Positions 45,291 through 55,026 of a stretch of DNA of 64,000 nucleotides are shown piece after piece. The translations under genes and the position numbers were made by a program. Each line of letters opens with the position of its first letter. Within the stretch, counting starts at the first letter, position 1. Source of the stretch: Chryseobacterium nakagawai. Its GTDB lineage: Bacteria; Bacteroidota; Bacteroidia; Flavobacteriales; Weeksellaceae. The notes below the pieces were generated by a model. The model searched no databases, was not told the origin of the DNA, and was given only the letters and a program-made list of their open reading frames with translations. Location of the stretch: NCBI RefSeq assembly GCF_900637665.1, contig NZ_LR134386.1:5448501-5512500 (forward strand), given 5' to 3'.

Positions 45291-47444
45291 TTATTGTTGC
45301 TGATTTCCCAGCTTGTTCCAGATCTCGATTCTGTAGTCCTGGATATCTGCGTTATCCTGAAGACTCTTTAACCAAGCCTGTCCGAACATTCCGGCATTTC
45401 TCTGAGAAATAGACTCTGTGAATTGCTTAAGATCACCAGGTTGTTTGTTTACCGTTTCTGATTTTTTAATCAATACATAAACACCTGTTCCACCTTCAAT
45501 CGGGTTAGAAAGCTTGCCTTTTGCAACACCAAATGCTGCTCCAGCCACTTTAGGCTCCATAGCTCCAGCTACTGAAGGATTTAATAGATTTACCTGAGCA
45601 GTTTGTTTTGTTGTAGCAAATAATGCAGCAATCTGATCTAAACCTGAAGCTTTCGCTCCTGCAATTTTATCAGAAATTTGTTTTGCAGCCAATTTATTTT
45701 TAACAATTACTTCAATCTGATCTCTTACAGATTCTGGATCAGCAAGACCTGCTTCCTGTTTTCCGTTTAGGAATACAACAATTTTATCTCCTGTTCCATC
45801 TACGTTAAATAATTCAGTATCTCCTTTAGATCTTTTCTTATCAAAAGCCCAAGTAAGGATCTCACCATCTTTCTCAGTACCTAATCCTTGAAGTTGGCCT
45901 TCGAATCTCTTCGCCGCTTTAGGATTAGTGAATTGGAAGTTTCCTTTCTTAGCAATGTTCACAAAATCGTTGAAAGATTTCCCTTGAACCTGCTGAATGA
46001 ATTTTCTAGCGTTTTTATCTGTTTCAGCTTCTGTAGCATCTGAAGGCTTAATCTCTTTTACAAGATTTGCCACCTTATACCCCATTGATCCAGATTTTTT
46101 ATCTTCGATATTGATAATGTGGTAACCAAACTGAGTTTCCACAACGCCTGTTGCTCCTTTAGGATTATTTGCCAAATAAGTAAGAAACTCTGGAACGAAA
46201 GGTGTTTCCGGAGTTGTCCAGCCAAGGCTACCTCCTTGTGCAGCAGAGTTTGGATCACTTGAAAGTTTAAGGAACTCTGTAAATTTAGCAGGTGTTGCTT
46301 TTACGATAGCTCCGATAGAGTCTGCTAATTTCTTAGCCTGCTCTTTAGATCTTGATACCCCATCTCCTGCAGGGCTTCCTTTGAAAGCAATCAGAATATG
46401 TCTTGACAATGTAGAATCTGAAGTCTTCTTACCTACAAGCTTAGAAACTACGTAGAAATTTTGTTCTTTATATGGACCAAAAGTTTGTCCTACCGCAGCT
46501 GTTGCGATCTGACCTTGTATTGTAGCAGGCAATTGTGTAGGCTTTACATACTGAGGATTGAAAGGCGAATCTGAATTTGCCATTACAAACATAGAGTCAT
46601 TCTTCGTATTCTGGAAGTTTTCAGCACCTCCACTCGCATCTGTACCTCCTGAGTATAATTTTGTAATTTCCTTTAAAGCGGCTGCATCATCTGCTGCACT
46701 TGGCTTAGAAGGGAAAAATACAATACCTAAGTTTCTGCTAGGCTCAGCTTTGAACATTACCGGGTGCTGCTTGATGTAGTTGGCAAGATCTTCTGTAGTA
46801 ACATTGATCTTTGTTTTTTGAAGATAAGCTGCATAGTCTACCTTTACAAAGTCGATGTCAGCAAGCTGATCTCTTTCTTTCATCAATTCTTCAGCTTCTT
46901 TCTTACCGGTAGTAATACCCGCTGAAACATTGGTAAACACCTGTCTTGCCATCAGTCTGTACTCAATTGATTTTCTAGTTTTCAACCATTGAGCATATCC
47001 CTGAGGGTTCGTGTTTTGTAATGTTTCAATTTCTTTTTTAAGGTCTTGAGTTTTAAAGTTCCCCTTCTCATCAAAAAACTGCTGATTTTGAGCGAACATC
47101 TGATCATACTGGATTTGATTCCAGAAATAGTCATCATTCATTTCAAAGCCCAATTTCTCAAACTGTTGTTTGATAAGTTTAGATTGAACAAGTAACTGCC
47201 AAGCCTGTTCTTCAAGACCGTTCTTTGGGCGCCCCTGTTGTTCAGCCTGTTGCTGCAGCACGAAAAGCTGATCATTGAACTCTTCGCGGGTGATTTTCTC
47301 ACCATTTACTTTTCCTAAAACGTCAGGATTCTTACCAAAAACCTTGTCGATACTGTCTGGGTTCACCAAGAACGCCAAAAGCGCTAGGGCTATTACTCCC
47401 ATTAAAAGCCAAGGCTTACTCCTAATCTGTCCTAAAATTGCCAT
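45291..47444 (-). CDS. PpiD-type periplasmic peptidyl-prolyl isomerase/chaperone
   Basis: 717 aa. One N-terminal transmembrane helix (about 12-30, LLMGVIALALLAFLV) anchors a SurA_N-type chaperone domain (about 40-210). A parvulin rotamase domain lies at about 345-450 (RHILIAFKG, SSDPNSAAQGGSLGW, FGYHIINIEDKK). A C-terminal region that looks like a second, degenerate rotamase domain follows (ALFATTKQTAQVN onward). It should assist folding of exported and outer-membrane proteins. Monocistronic, with TATTTTCG upstream as a possible -7 element and a strong terminator downstream. Confidence 0.9.
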   Translation of the reverse strand: MAILGQIRSKPWLLMGVIALALLAFLVNPDSIDKVFGKNPDVLGKVNGEKITREEFNDQLFVLQQQAEQQGRPKNGLEEQAWQLLVQSKLIKQQFEKLGFEMNDDYFWNQIQYDQMFAQNQQFFDEKGNFKTQDLKKEIETLQNTNPQGYAQWLKTRKSIEYRLMARQVFTNVSAGITTGKKEAEELMKERDQLADIDFVKVDYAAYLQKTKINVTTEDLANYIKQHPVMFKAEPSRNLGIVFFPSKPSAADDAAALKEITKLYSGGTDASGGAENFQNTKNDSMFVMANSDSPFNPQYVKPTQLPATIQGQIATAAVGQTFGPYKEQNFYVVSKLVGKKTSDSTLSRHILIAFKGSPAGDGVSRSKEQAKKLADSIGAIVKATPAKFTEFLKLSSDPNSAAQGGSLGWTTPETPFVPEFLTYLANNPKGATGVVETQFGYHIINIEDKKSGSMGYKVANLVKEIKPSDATEAETDKNARKFIQQVQGKSFNDFVNIAKKGNFQFTNPKAAKRFEGQLQGLGTEKDGEILTWAFDKKRSKGDTELFNVDGTGDKIVVFLNGKQEAGLADPESVRDQIEVIVKNKLAAKQISDKIAGAKASGLDQIAALFATTKQTAQVNLLNPSVAGAMEPKVAGAAFGVAKGKLSNPIEGGTGVYVLIKKSETVNKQPGDLKQFTESISQRNAGMFGQAWLKSLQDNADIQDYRIEIWNKLGNQQQ

Positions 47445-47679
47445 TTTATAAATTATAGTTTTTTATCAGTTTGCGAAAATACACATTTTTAAGAAATTAG
47501 AGAAGCAGAAGTTCTTTATTTTAATTTTAAATCCTAAAGATTATGTAAAAAAGGAAATTTTGACCATATTTTTTAGCAAAAAACAAATGGCATAAGTATT
47601 GTGCAATCTAATACATTATAATATACCACACGTTTTCAGGGCATATTATAAAAAAATCCATCTAACGATTAAAAACGAA

Positions 47680-47696
47680 AATGACAATTTGTCATT
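47680..47696. promoter_or_regulatory. Palindrome directly before lon (possible operator)
   Basis: AATGACAA-T-TTGTCATT is an exact 17-base palindrome ending 9 bases before the lon ATG. It could be a repressor site or a leader hairpin occluding the start. An ATG inside it (47681) opens a 12-codon frame overlapping the lon start. Confidence 0.5.
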
Positions 47697-47705
47697 CGAT
47701 CTATT

Positions 47706-50111
47706 ATGACAGAATTTGAAGATATAAGTTTAGAAGAAATGATCAGCGACGGTTTTGATATTGTTACTGAAGAAATCAATCTTTCCGATTTTGGAGAGAC
47801 TGAAAAGAATTCCGAACAGAAAATATTCCCAATACTTCCCGTAAGAAATATGGTAATGTTCCCGAATGTGGTAATTCCCATTACTGCAGGAAGGAAAACA
47901 TCTATACAACTCCTTGAGGAAGCACAGAAAAACGGAGATTTTATTGGAATTGTTAGCCAAAAGAATTCTGATCTTGAACAACCTACTGAAAAGGATATTT
48001 ACACAACCGGTACATTAGCAAAGATCATTAAGATTATAAAACTACCTGAAGGTAACATCACAGCGATCACCAAAGGTTTCCATAGATTTAAAATCAAGAA
48101 AATTGTTGACAACCAGCCTTATTTCAAAGCTGAAATAACAAAATTAAAGGACAATACCCCTAAAAATCAGGAGGAATATGAAGCATTACTGGAAAATATC
48201 AAAGATCTTGCTTTAAAAATTATTGAGCTGGATCCTAATATTCCTAATGCGGCCAATTTCGCCATCAAAAACATCAACAACAATGATGATCTGCTGAACT
48301 TCATCTGTACCAACGCCAACTTCCCATCTCTGGAAAAGCAAAGGCTGCTGGAAGAAAAAAGTATGATGGAGAGAGCCAATAAATGTTATGAAATGATGCA
48401 TGAGGATTTCAGAAAGCTGGAATTGAGAAATCAGATCCACCAAAAAACCTCAAAAGATCTTGATAAACAGCAAAGAGAGTATTTTCTGAACCAACAGATC
48501 AGAACAATCCAGGAAGAACTAGGTGGCGGCCCCGAAAGTGATATAGCAGATCTTATCGCTAAAGCAAGAACAAAGAAGTGGAGCCAGGAAGTTGAAGATC
48601 ATTTCCAAAAGGAGATTGGCAGATTGCAAAGACAAAATCCTAATTCTCCAGATTATAATGTCCAGAGAAATTACCTTGATTTCTTTACGGATCTTCCTTG
48701 GGAAACCTATACTAAAGATATTTTTGATATTGCGAAGGCTGAAAAAGTGTTAGATAAAGCACATTTTGGACTTGAAGATATTAAGAAAAGAATTTTGGAG
48801 CACATGGCTGTTTTAAAATTAAAAAACAACATGAAGTCTCCTATCTTATTACTAGTGGGGCCTCCGGGAGTGGGTAAGACCTCGTTGGGTAAGTCTATTG
48901 CAGATTCTTTAGGCAGAAAATACGTAAGATTATCTTTAGGCGGACTTCATGATGAAAGTGAAATTCGTGGACATAGAAAGACCTATATTGGTGCGATGGC
49001 CGGAAGAATTCTTCAGTCTATCAAAAAGTCCGGAACCTCTAATCCAGTAATTGTTCTGGATGAGATTGATAAAATTGCTCAGGGACTTCACGGGGACCCT
49101 AGCTCTGCATTACTAGAAGTTCTTGATCCTGAACAAAATAAATCTTTCTATGACAACTTCCTTGAAATGGGATATGATCTATCGAAAGTAATGTTTATCG
49201 CAACAGCAAATTCCCTTTCAACAATCCAAACTCCACTTTTGGATAGAACGGAAATCATTCAGATTGCCGGATATACCTTAGAGGAAAAAATTGAGATTGC
49301 AAAAAGACATTTAATTAAGAAACAGCAGGAAGAGAATGGTCTGGATACCAAATCTTTCAAACTTGGAAATGCTGAACTTAAACATATTATTGAGGCTCAT
49401 ACCTCTGAAAGTGGAGTAAGAACCTTAGAGAAAAGAATTGCTTCTGTTGCAAGATGGGTAGCACTACAGACTGCTTTGGTAAAAGAGTATGATCCAAAGA
49501 TTTCACTGGAAAAAGTAGATGAAATTCTTGGAGTTCCAAGACCGAAAAGCTTATCTGAAATTACAGGAGTTCCCGGTGTAGTGACAGGGCTTGCCTGGAC
49601 AAGTGTGGGTGGAGACATTCTATATATTGAAAGTATTCTTAGCAACGGAAAAGGAGCTTTAACGATGACTGGAAACCTGGGAACTGTAATGAAAGAATCC
49701 GCTACTATTGCATTAGAATATATTAAAGCTAAACATGATGAATTAGGAATTGCTCAGGAAGATTTGGATAAGAAAAACATTCACGTTCACGTTCCTGAAG
49801 GGGCTACTCCTAAAGATGGTCCTTCGGCTGGTATTGCCATGCTGACTTCAATGGTTTCTTCTTTTAAAAACAAAAAGATCAAACCTCACCTTGCCATGAC
49901 AGGAGAAATTACTTTAAGAGGAAAAGTACTTCCTGTAGGCGGAATCAAAGAAAAGCTTCTTGCCGCAACCAGAGCAGGAGTAAAAGATGTTATTCTTTGT
50001 GAGGCAAACAGAAAAGATGTGGAGGAAATCAAAAAAGATTATTTAAAAAATCTGAAAGTACACTATGTCAATAGAATGGAAGAAGTCATTGACATTGCTA
50101 TTGAAAAATAA
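47706..50111 (+). CDS. lon: ATP-dependent Lon protease
   Basis: Cytosolic AAA+ protease for damaged and regulatory proteins. 801 aa. An N-terminal extension of about 35 acidic residues precedes the LON domain ([17 protein letters not shown], about 40-56). A coiled helical region follows. Walker A is GPPGVGKTS (about 384-392), Walker B is [10 protein letters not shown] (about 447-456), and the protease domain has the Ser-Lys dyad with Ser in PKDGPSAG (about 706) and Lys in GGIKEKLLA (about 747). Length is typical. Own terminator follows. Confidence 0.97.
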   Translation: MTEFEDISLEEMISDGFDIVTEEINLSDFGETEKNSEQKIFPILPVRNMVMFPNVVIPITAGRKTSIQLLEEAQKNGDFIGIVSQKNSDLEQPTEKDIYTTGTLAKIIKIIKLPEGNITAITKGFHRFKIKKIVDNQPYFKAEITKLKDNTPKNQEEYEALLENIKDLALKIIELDPNIPNAANFAIKNINNNDDLLNFICTNANFPSLEKQRLLEEKSMMERANKCYEMMHEDFRKLELRNQIHQKTSKDLDKQQREYFLNQQIRTIQEELGGGPESDIADLIAKARTKKWSQEVEDHFQKEIGRLQRQNPNSPDYNVQRNYLDFFTDLPWETYTKDIFDIAKAEKVLDKAHFGLEDIKKRILEHMAVLKLKNNMKSPILLLVGPPGVGKTSLGKSIADSLGRKYVRLSLGGLHDESEIRGHRKTYIGAMAGRILQSIKKSGTSNPVIVLDEIDKIAQGLHGDPSSALLEVLDPEQNKSFYDNFLEMGYDLSKVMFIATANSLSTIQTPLLDRTEIIQIAGYTLEEKIEIAKRHLIKKQQEENGLDTKSFKLGNAELKHIIEAHTSESGVRTLEKRIASVARWVALQTALVKEYDPKISLEKVDEILGVPRPKSLSEITGVPGVVTGLAWTSVGGDILYIESILSNGKGALTMTGNLGTVMKESATIALEYIKAKHDELGIAQEDLDKKNIHVHVPEGATPKDGPSAGIAMLTSMVSSFKNKKIKPHLAMTGEITLRGKVLPVGGIKEKLLAATRAGVKDVILCEANRKDVEEIKKDYLKNLKVHYVNRMEEVIDIAIEK

Positions 50112-50145
50112 AAACAATTTATTTACATATTAACTTCTCAATAAG

Positions 50146-50177
50146 AAACACGTTCTGAATTTCAGGACGTGTTTTTG
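50146..50177 (+). terminator. Terminator after lon
   Basis: AAACACGTTCTGAA, T, TTCAGGACGTGTTT with a following T-run (one G-T wobble). Confidence 0.85.
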
Positions 50178-50303
50178 CGTTAATAGAGGTGTTTTAGGAA
50201 TGAAATTTGATCTGCAAAAAGAAAAATCCACACTGTTTGAATAAAAAGTTCTTCAGATCGACGGGTTTTTCTTATTTTTATTCCACACTGCAGATTTTAA
50301 ATT

Positions 50304-51416
50304 ATGAACTTTCTTAGACTTCCTTTCCTTGTTAAGCTCACCCTTGTCGTTATTTCGATCATTGGGATAGGCTATCTTTTAGCATTGGGGCAAACGATTT
50401 TAGCTCCTTTCTTTTTTGCATTCCTGATGGCTATGCTATTTTTACCGGCAGCCACTTTCATGGAAAAAAAACTAAGATTTCCAAGATCTATGTCAACAAT
50501 GACTTCCGTATTCATTATGTTGATTATTTTAGCGGGGCTCATTTATTTTTTCACCAATCAATTATCAGATTTTAGCAAAGATTTACCTCATTTAAGGGAG
50601 CAGCTGACTACTGTTTTTAATAATGCCCAACATTGGGTTTCCAAAACATTTAATGTAAAAGTAGACGAGCAGGTAGATTACATCAATCAGGGATTGAATA
50701 AGCTTTTATCTTCTTCCGGTGCCATTTTAGGATTTACTTTTGGTATTTTCTCAACAGGATTTGGGTTTATCATATTTTTCACCCTGTTTTTTATCTTTAT
50801 TTTAAATTACAGAAGACTGTTGAACAACTTTATTGTAACGGTTTTTAATGAAAGACATAAATCAAGTGTTCAGGCAGCGGTGAATGAAATTCGTGTCATG
50901 ACCAAGAAATACATCTTCGGATTGTGCCTTCAGGTGATTATTGTATCCATCCTCACCTCTATAGTACTCACTATTTTAGGGGTAAAATACGCTATCCTTT
51001 TAGCAGTTTTAACAGGTCTATTAAACGTAATTCCTTATTTAGGTATTTTTATTTCACTCATTATATCCTGCTTTATTGCCTTTGCTACAGCCAGTCCCTC
51101 AACATGTATTTATGTTGCTATCGGATATATTGGTATTCATGCTGTAGATGGCAATATTGTACTTCCATTTGTTGTGGGTTCCCGAGTGAAGATCAATGCT
51201 TTATTTTCGTTCATAGGAATTCTTCTGGGTGAGCACCTTTGGGGAATTGCCGGAATGTTTCTTTGTATTCCTGCGATTGCTATCATCAAGATCATCTGCG
51301 AAAAAGTTGAAGATTTAAAACCTTGGGGAAAACTACTAGGAGAAGAAGAAAAACCGAACAAAAAGAAGAAAAGTTATAAGATTTCAAAGAATATTACTTT
51401 GAAGGAAATGGACTAA
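50304..51416 (+). CDS. AI-2E-family (PerM-like) transporter
   Basis: 370-aa inner-membrane protein with about eight helices in the AI-2E_transport layout: two helices at the start (about 10-50), a third at 60-80, an amphipathic periplasmic stretch (about 85-145), then a cluster of helices from 150 onward. Conserved VLTGLLNVIPYLGIF (about 235-249) and PFVVGSRVKINALFSF are present. It ends with a Lys-rich cytosolic tail. Members export varied solutes or act as Na+/H+ antiporters, and the AI-2 link is only a family name. Monocistronic. Confidence 0.88.
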   Translation: MNFLRLPFLVKLTLVVISIIGIGYLLALGQTILAPFFFAFLMAMLFLPAATFMEKKLRFPRSMSTMTSVFIMLIILAGLIYFFTNQLSDFSKDLPHLREQLTTVFNNAQHWVSKTFNVKVDEQVDYINQGLNKLLSSSGAILGFTFGIFSTGFGFIIFFTLFFIFILNYRRLLNNFIVTVFNERHKSSVQAAVNEIRVMTKKYIFGLCLQVIIVSILTSIVLTILGVKYAILLAVLTGLLNVIPYLGIFISLIISCFIAFATASPSTCIYVAIGYIGIHAVDGNIVLPFVVGSRVKINALFSFIGILLGEHLWGIAGMFLCIPAIAIIKIICEKVEDLKPWGKLLGEEEKPNKKKKSYKISKNITLKEMD

Positions 51417-51518
51417 CACCATTGCCAAAAATCAATTAATAATGAGCAATAAAATATTCATTAACAATGACCGCTAAATTGATATTTACAGTATAAACGA
51501 AAATATTAAACTTTAAAC

Positions 51519-51550
51519 AATAAAGACTGCCTTTCACAGCAGTCTTTATT
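51519..51550. terminator. Hairpin terminator between the transporter and the small peptide gene
   Basis: AATAAAGACTGC / GCAGTCTTTATT, a 12-bp perfect stem with an 8-base loop. The T-tracts are short, and it may serve both converging genes. Confidence 0.6.
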
Positions 51551-51557
51551 TATTGTA

Positions 51558-51812
51558 TTATGGAAGAGCACAAAGTGGTCTCATTCCATTTGGACAGGAT
51601 TCTTCGCAAGGAATATAGGATTGATTATCCGGGCAATATCCTAAATTAGGAATTGTAGGACCGCCTCCACCAGGACCACCTCCTAAACACGGATCTCCCG
51701 GAGGTATTTTACATGGACAACCAATAGGGCCTATGTCACATTTTCCAATGCCAGCTCCACCCTGAATTTCTCTTAAATCTGTACGGTTTAATTTTTTTAG
51801 GTTTTTCAACAT
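51558..51812 (-). CDS. Double-glycine-leader, cysteine-rich small secreted peptide (bacteriocin-like)
   Basis: 84 aa. The first 19 residues (MLKNLKKLNRTDLREIQGG) form a double-glycine leader of the type cleaved by peptidase-containing ABC exporters, with the alternating Leu/Lys pattern before Gly-Gly. The predicted 65-residue core has eight cysteines, many Gly and Pro (a GGGPGGGGP stretch), and motifs CDIGPIGCPC, PCEESCPNG and a C-terminal LCALP. Flavobacteria carry many small proteins with this leader. No exporter, immunity gene or modification enzyme is next to it. It is monocistronic, with a TATATTTG -7 element at 51833-51840 and an almost leaderless mRNA. Confidence 0.75.
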   Translation of the reverse strand: MLKNLKKLNRTDLREIQGGAGIGKCDIGPIGCPCKIPPGDPCLGGGPGGGGPTIPNLGYCPDNQSYIPCEESCPNGMRPLCALP

Positions 51813-51832
51813 AATTTCTGAGTTTAGTTTAT

Positions 51833-51840
51833 CAAATATA
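51833..51840 (-). promoter_or_regulatory. Putative -7 element of the GG-leader peptide gene
   Basis: TATATTTG on the minus strand matches TANNTTTG exactly, 20 bases before the ATG at 51812. No -33 TTG is visible. Confidence 0.45.
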
Positions 51841-51961
51841 AATAATAAAATGATACAGAATATTACATTAACCTACCGTTAACACAAGCAATATTATTTT
51901 TAAATTACAAAATCACAATAAAATTATATTTTTATTCTACATTTGATATAAAATATTTATT

Positions 51962-52339
51962 ATGAAAATCATTAAACTTATCATCTGTATTTTATTTGGC
52001 GTTATGTTTATTAATGCAGGCCTAGACAAATTCTTTCATTATAACCCAGCCCCTCCACTTACTGAAGCACAAATGAAACTCTATGCTGCATTTGGGGAAA
52101 TCGGTTGGTTATTACCATTGGTAGGAACTGTAGAAATAATAGGCGGTCTATTATTTATTTTTCCCAAAACAAGAGCGCTAGGTGCTATTATTATCCTGCC
52201 AATTTTGACAGGTATTTTAATTCATAACGTTTACAGAGATCCTTCAGCTACAGGAATTTGCATTTCCGGTATACTATTTATGATTAATATCTGGATATTA
52301 ATTGACAATAGAGAGAAATATAAAAATCTGGTTGGATAG
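51962..52339 (+). CDS. DoxX-like small membrane protein
   Basis: 125 aa with four membrane helices (about 3-20, 45-66, 70-90 and 95-115). The start IKLIICILFGVMFINAGLDKFF and the later LLPLVGTVEIIGGLLFIFP follow the DoxX/DoxD family pattern, with a conserved Gly-x2-Glu in helix 2. The role in this organism is unknown; family members are loosely tied to redox and thiol stress. Divergent from the GG-leader peptide gene. TACATTTG (51938-51945) is a candidate -7 element. Confidence 0.78.
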   Translation: MKIIKLIICILFGVMFINAGLDKFFHYNPAPPLTEAQMKLYAAFGEIGWLLPLVGTVEIIGGLLFIFPKTRALGAIIILPILTGILIHNVYRDPSATGICISGILFMINIWILIDNREKYKNLVG

Positions 52340-52394
52340 CAATGAGAACCCTATATTTAGCAGATGATATCAACCTTCATCTGCTTTATTTATA

Positions 52395-53753
52395 TTATAT
52401 AAAAGCACTGAATCCCGTAATTGACCGCCCTACAATAAGCGAGTTAATTTCTTTTGTCCCTTCGTAAGAGTAAATAGCTTCAGCATCAGCTACAAAACGC
52501 GCTACGTCATATTCAAGGAGAATACCATTTCCGCCCATCACTTCTCTCGCTCTGGAAACAATATCCCGTGTTCTTAATGTACAAAAGACTTTAGCTAATG
52601 AAGCATGTTCATCTTTTAGAATTCCTTCATCCTGCATTTCAGACAATCTGAAAACCATAGTCTGCATAGCGGTAAGATTAGATAACATTTCTACCAAATG
52701 TCCCTGAATCATCTGAAACGAAGCAATAGGCTTCCCAAACTGTTCTCTTGTTCTGGTGTATGCTAAAGCACTTTCATACGCTCCTCTTGCACATCCCGTT
52801 GCCATCCACGCCACACCTGCTCTTGTCATCCTGAGAACTTTTCCGGTATCTTTAAAAGAATTGGCATTCTGCAAACGATTTTCTTCTGTAACTACGCAAT
52901 CTTTAAGAGTAATTAATCCGTTTTGGACAATCCTCAAAGCCATTTTCCCTTTAATCTTTTCTACAGAATATCCTGGATTATCTTTTTCAACAATAAATCC
53001 TTTTACTTCTCCACTATCCAGATCTCTCGCCCAAATAATGATAAGATCTGCAAAGGTTGCATTTCCGATCCATTTTTTCTGACCATTTAAAACCCATCCT
53101 TCGTCTGTTTTTTTACAAGTGACTGTAAGTCCACCCGCAGCTCCTGATCCCACTTCAGGTTCAGTTAGCCCAAAGGCTCCTATTTTTTCAAACTTCTGCA
53201 TCTGCGGAAGCCATTTCTGTTTTTGCTCTTCTGAACCACATATATAAATAGACCCCATTGCTAACCCGGACTGTACTCCAAAAAATGTAGCAATAGAGGC
53301 ATCAATTCTTGCCATTTCCATCGCAATAACACCTTCCATCAGAAAAGGCATTCCAGGACATCCATATCCTTCATAAGTTACTCCACAGATATCCAGTTTT
53401 TGAAATTTCGGAATTAACTCAAAAGGAAATTCATCCCTAAGCCAATAATGATTAACCAAAGGTTTAACCTCTTTTTCCATAAAAGCTCTTACTTTCAGTT
53501 GAATTTCCCGCTGTTCAGGAGTTAAAGTATGGTAGATATCATAAAAATCGCCATCAATGGGAGGAAGTTCTTTCTTTTTCTTATCGGGATCAAGCATTTT
53601 CATAAGCCCGGCAAGTTGTTTATCATCCAGCTTTGAAAAATTATGCATTAGTTTCGGCAAATCTACTTTTTGTGAAATAGCACTTAGCTGTTCAAAATCT
53701 ATGGACGTGAATAATCCTATTGCATTTCTGATTTTAGAAAAGGTATTTGACAT
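52395..53753 (-). CDS. Acyl-CoA dehydrogenase, glutaryl-CoA-dehydrogenase-like
   Basis: FAD enzyme, 452 aa. A leading helix of about 60 residues (start MSNTFSKIRN) precedes the acyl-CoA dehydrogenase N, middle and C domains. The middle domain shows FGLTEPEVGSGAAGG and GWVLNGQKKWIGNA. The end has YEGTKEINSLIVGRSITGF; the Glu in YEGT fits the catalytic base position of glutaryl-CoA dehydrogenases, whose motif is YEGTHDIHALILGR. A decarboxylating glutaryl-CoA role is likely but not proven. ATG at 53753 is chosen: a longer frame to 53843 adds 30 Cys-rich residues unlike the family. Monocistronic. Confidence 0.88.
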   Translation of the reverse strand: MSNTFSKIRNAIGLFTSIDFEQLSAISQKVDLPKLMHNFSKLDDKQLAGLMKMLDPDKKKKELPPIDGDFYDIYHTLTPEQREIQLKVRAFMEKEVKPLVNHYWLRDEFPFELIPKFQKLDICGVTYEGYGCPGMPFLMEGVIAMEMARIDASIATFFGVQSGLAMGSIYICGSEEQKQKWLPQMQKFEKIGAFGLTEPEVGSGAAGGLTVTCKKTDEGWVLNGQKKWIGNATFADLIIIWARDLDSGEVKGFIVEKDNPGYSVEKIKGKMALRIVQNGLITLKDCVVTEENRLQNANSFKDTGKVLRMTRAGVAWMATGCARGAYESALAYTRTREQFGKPIASFQMIQGHLVEMLSNLTAMQTMVFRLSEMQDEGILKDEHASLAKVFCTLRTRDIVSRAREVMGGNGILLEYDVARFVADAEAIYSYEGTKEINSLIVGRSITGFSAFI

Positions 53754-53963
53754 AATGATATATTGTGATTTTGGTTTGTAAAAAGATAAGCAAAAATTAC
53801 TCCGAAAGCAAACCATCAACCTATACCCTATTTTACAAATCACTGATATATAATTAATTAAAATAGAAAATTCTCTTTACAAGTTTTTTACTTTCAATTT
53901 TCAAGCATTACAAAGGATCCTTGCTGAACTTTGACTAAAGCAAAACCTCAAAAATCTTACGCT

Positions 53964-54884
53964 ATGAAAACGACTTACATCAAATTATCATTATCCGCAG
54001 TTCTTTTATTAGGAATTTATTCCTGTAAAAAAGGAGAAGCTACTAGCAGCGAACTTAAAAGCTATGAAGCTGCAACAGATTCTGCCGCTGTTACAACAGA
54101 CAGTGTTTCATCTGTTGCCAGCATGGAAGTGAAGGATAAAAAGTTCATCAAGACAGCAGATGTCAACATGGAAGTGAAAGATGTATATAATGCAACCATT
54201 GCCATTGAGAAATCGGTACAGGACCTTGGAGGATTTGTCACAAAAAGCAATCTACAGAGTAATGTTGTTTATGAAGACACTTATAACACTTCTGATACAG
54301 AAGCGATGCTGATAAAAAAATACAAAACCGAAAATTCAATGCAGGTAAGAGTGCCTACTGAAAAGCTGGGCGATCTGCTGACCTTTATCAACACCAACAA
54401 GCTATTTCTGAACTCAAGATCAATCAATGCGGAAGATGTTACTGCCCATATTAAATATTCTGAACTGGAAGCGAAAAGAAACCAGAAGACTTCTGAAAAT
54501 ATTGATAAAATAAAAAACAATAAGGACAAAGTAATCGTGAATGACAATAATATGTCTGAAGGAAATCTTCAAAAACTAAATACCATGAGTATGGCGGACC
54601 ACCTGAAATACAGCACGGTTGACATTTACATCAAAGAACCGAAATTACGCATCGCAGAAATTGCCGTTACCAATACGGACAGCATTGACAACAAATACAA
54701 ATACAACTTTATTCATGATGCAAAAGACGGCTTCATCTATGGATTCTATCTGATCCAGAGAATTATCGTAGGACTCATCAACATCTGGCCGCTCGCTATC
54801 ATCGCAGGTGGAATGGTTTATTTCTTCAGAAAAAGAAAAGCAAAAAAATCTGAGCTGCCTAAATCCCCAGAACAGAACTCCTAA
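53964..54884 (+). CDS. DUF4349 lipoprotein with C-terminal membrane helix
   Basis: About 306 aa. The start at 53964 (MKTTYIKLSLS) begins a lipoprotein signal with lipobox IYSC at about residue 21. The DUF4349 domain follows at about 60-280 (KFIKTADVNMEVKDV, LGGFVTKSNLQ, MQVRVPTEKLGDLLTFI, YSELEAKRNQKTSENI). One membrane helix near the end (IIVGLINIWPLAIIAGGMVYFF, about 262-283) is followed by a basic tail. The family is widespread and of unknown function, probably spanning from periplasm to inner membrane. Followed by a strong terminator. Confidence 0.85.
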   Translation: MKTTYIKLSLSAVLLLGIYSCKKGEATSSELKSYEAATDSAAVTTDSVSSVASMEVKDKKFIKTADVNMEVKDVYNATIAIEKSVQDLGGFVTKSNLQSNVVYEDTYNTSDTEAMLIKKYKTENSMQVRVPTEKLGDLLTFINTNKLFLNSRSINAEDVTAHIKYSELEAKRNQKTSENIDKIKNNKDKVIVNDNNMSEGNLQKLNTMSMADHLKYSTVDIYIKEPKLRIAEIAVTNTDSIDNKYKYNFIHDAKDGFIYGFYLIQRIIVGLINIWPLAIIAGGMVYFFRKRKAKKSELPKSPEQNS

Positions 54885-54917
54885 CCTATAGGTTATCATC
54901 ATAATTTTAGATTTTAC

Positions 54918-54950
54918 AACCTCCTGAAAACAGGAGGTTTTTATTTTTTT
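54918..54950 (+). terminator. Terminator after the DUF4349 gene
   Basis: AACCTCCTG, AAAA, CAGGAGGTT followed by TTTATTTTTTT. Confidence 0.92.
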
Positions 54951-55026
54951 GAAAAAAAACTGTAACGATTATAATATACCTCTTACCTACTGTTTAAAAG
55001 AACAGAAAATCAAAAAAACAAATACT

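Noticed and set aside
51558..51812. Reading the Gly/Pro/Cys-rich peptide as a collagen-like or metallothionein gene
   Set aside because: The N-terminal GG leader pattern is specific and the cysteine spacing is irregular; no Gly-x-y periodicity is seen.
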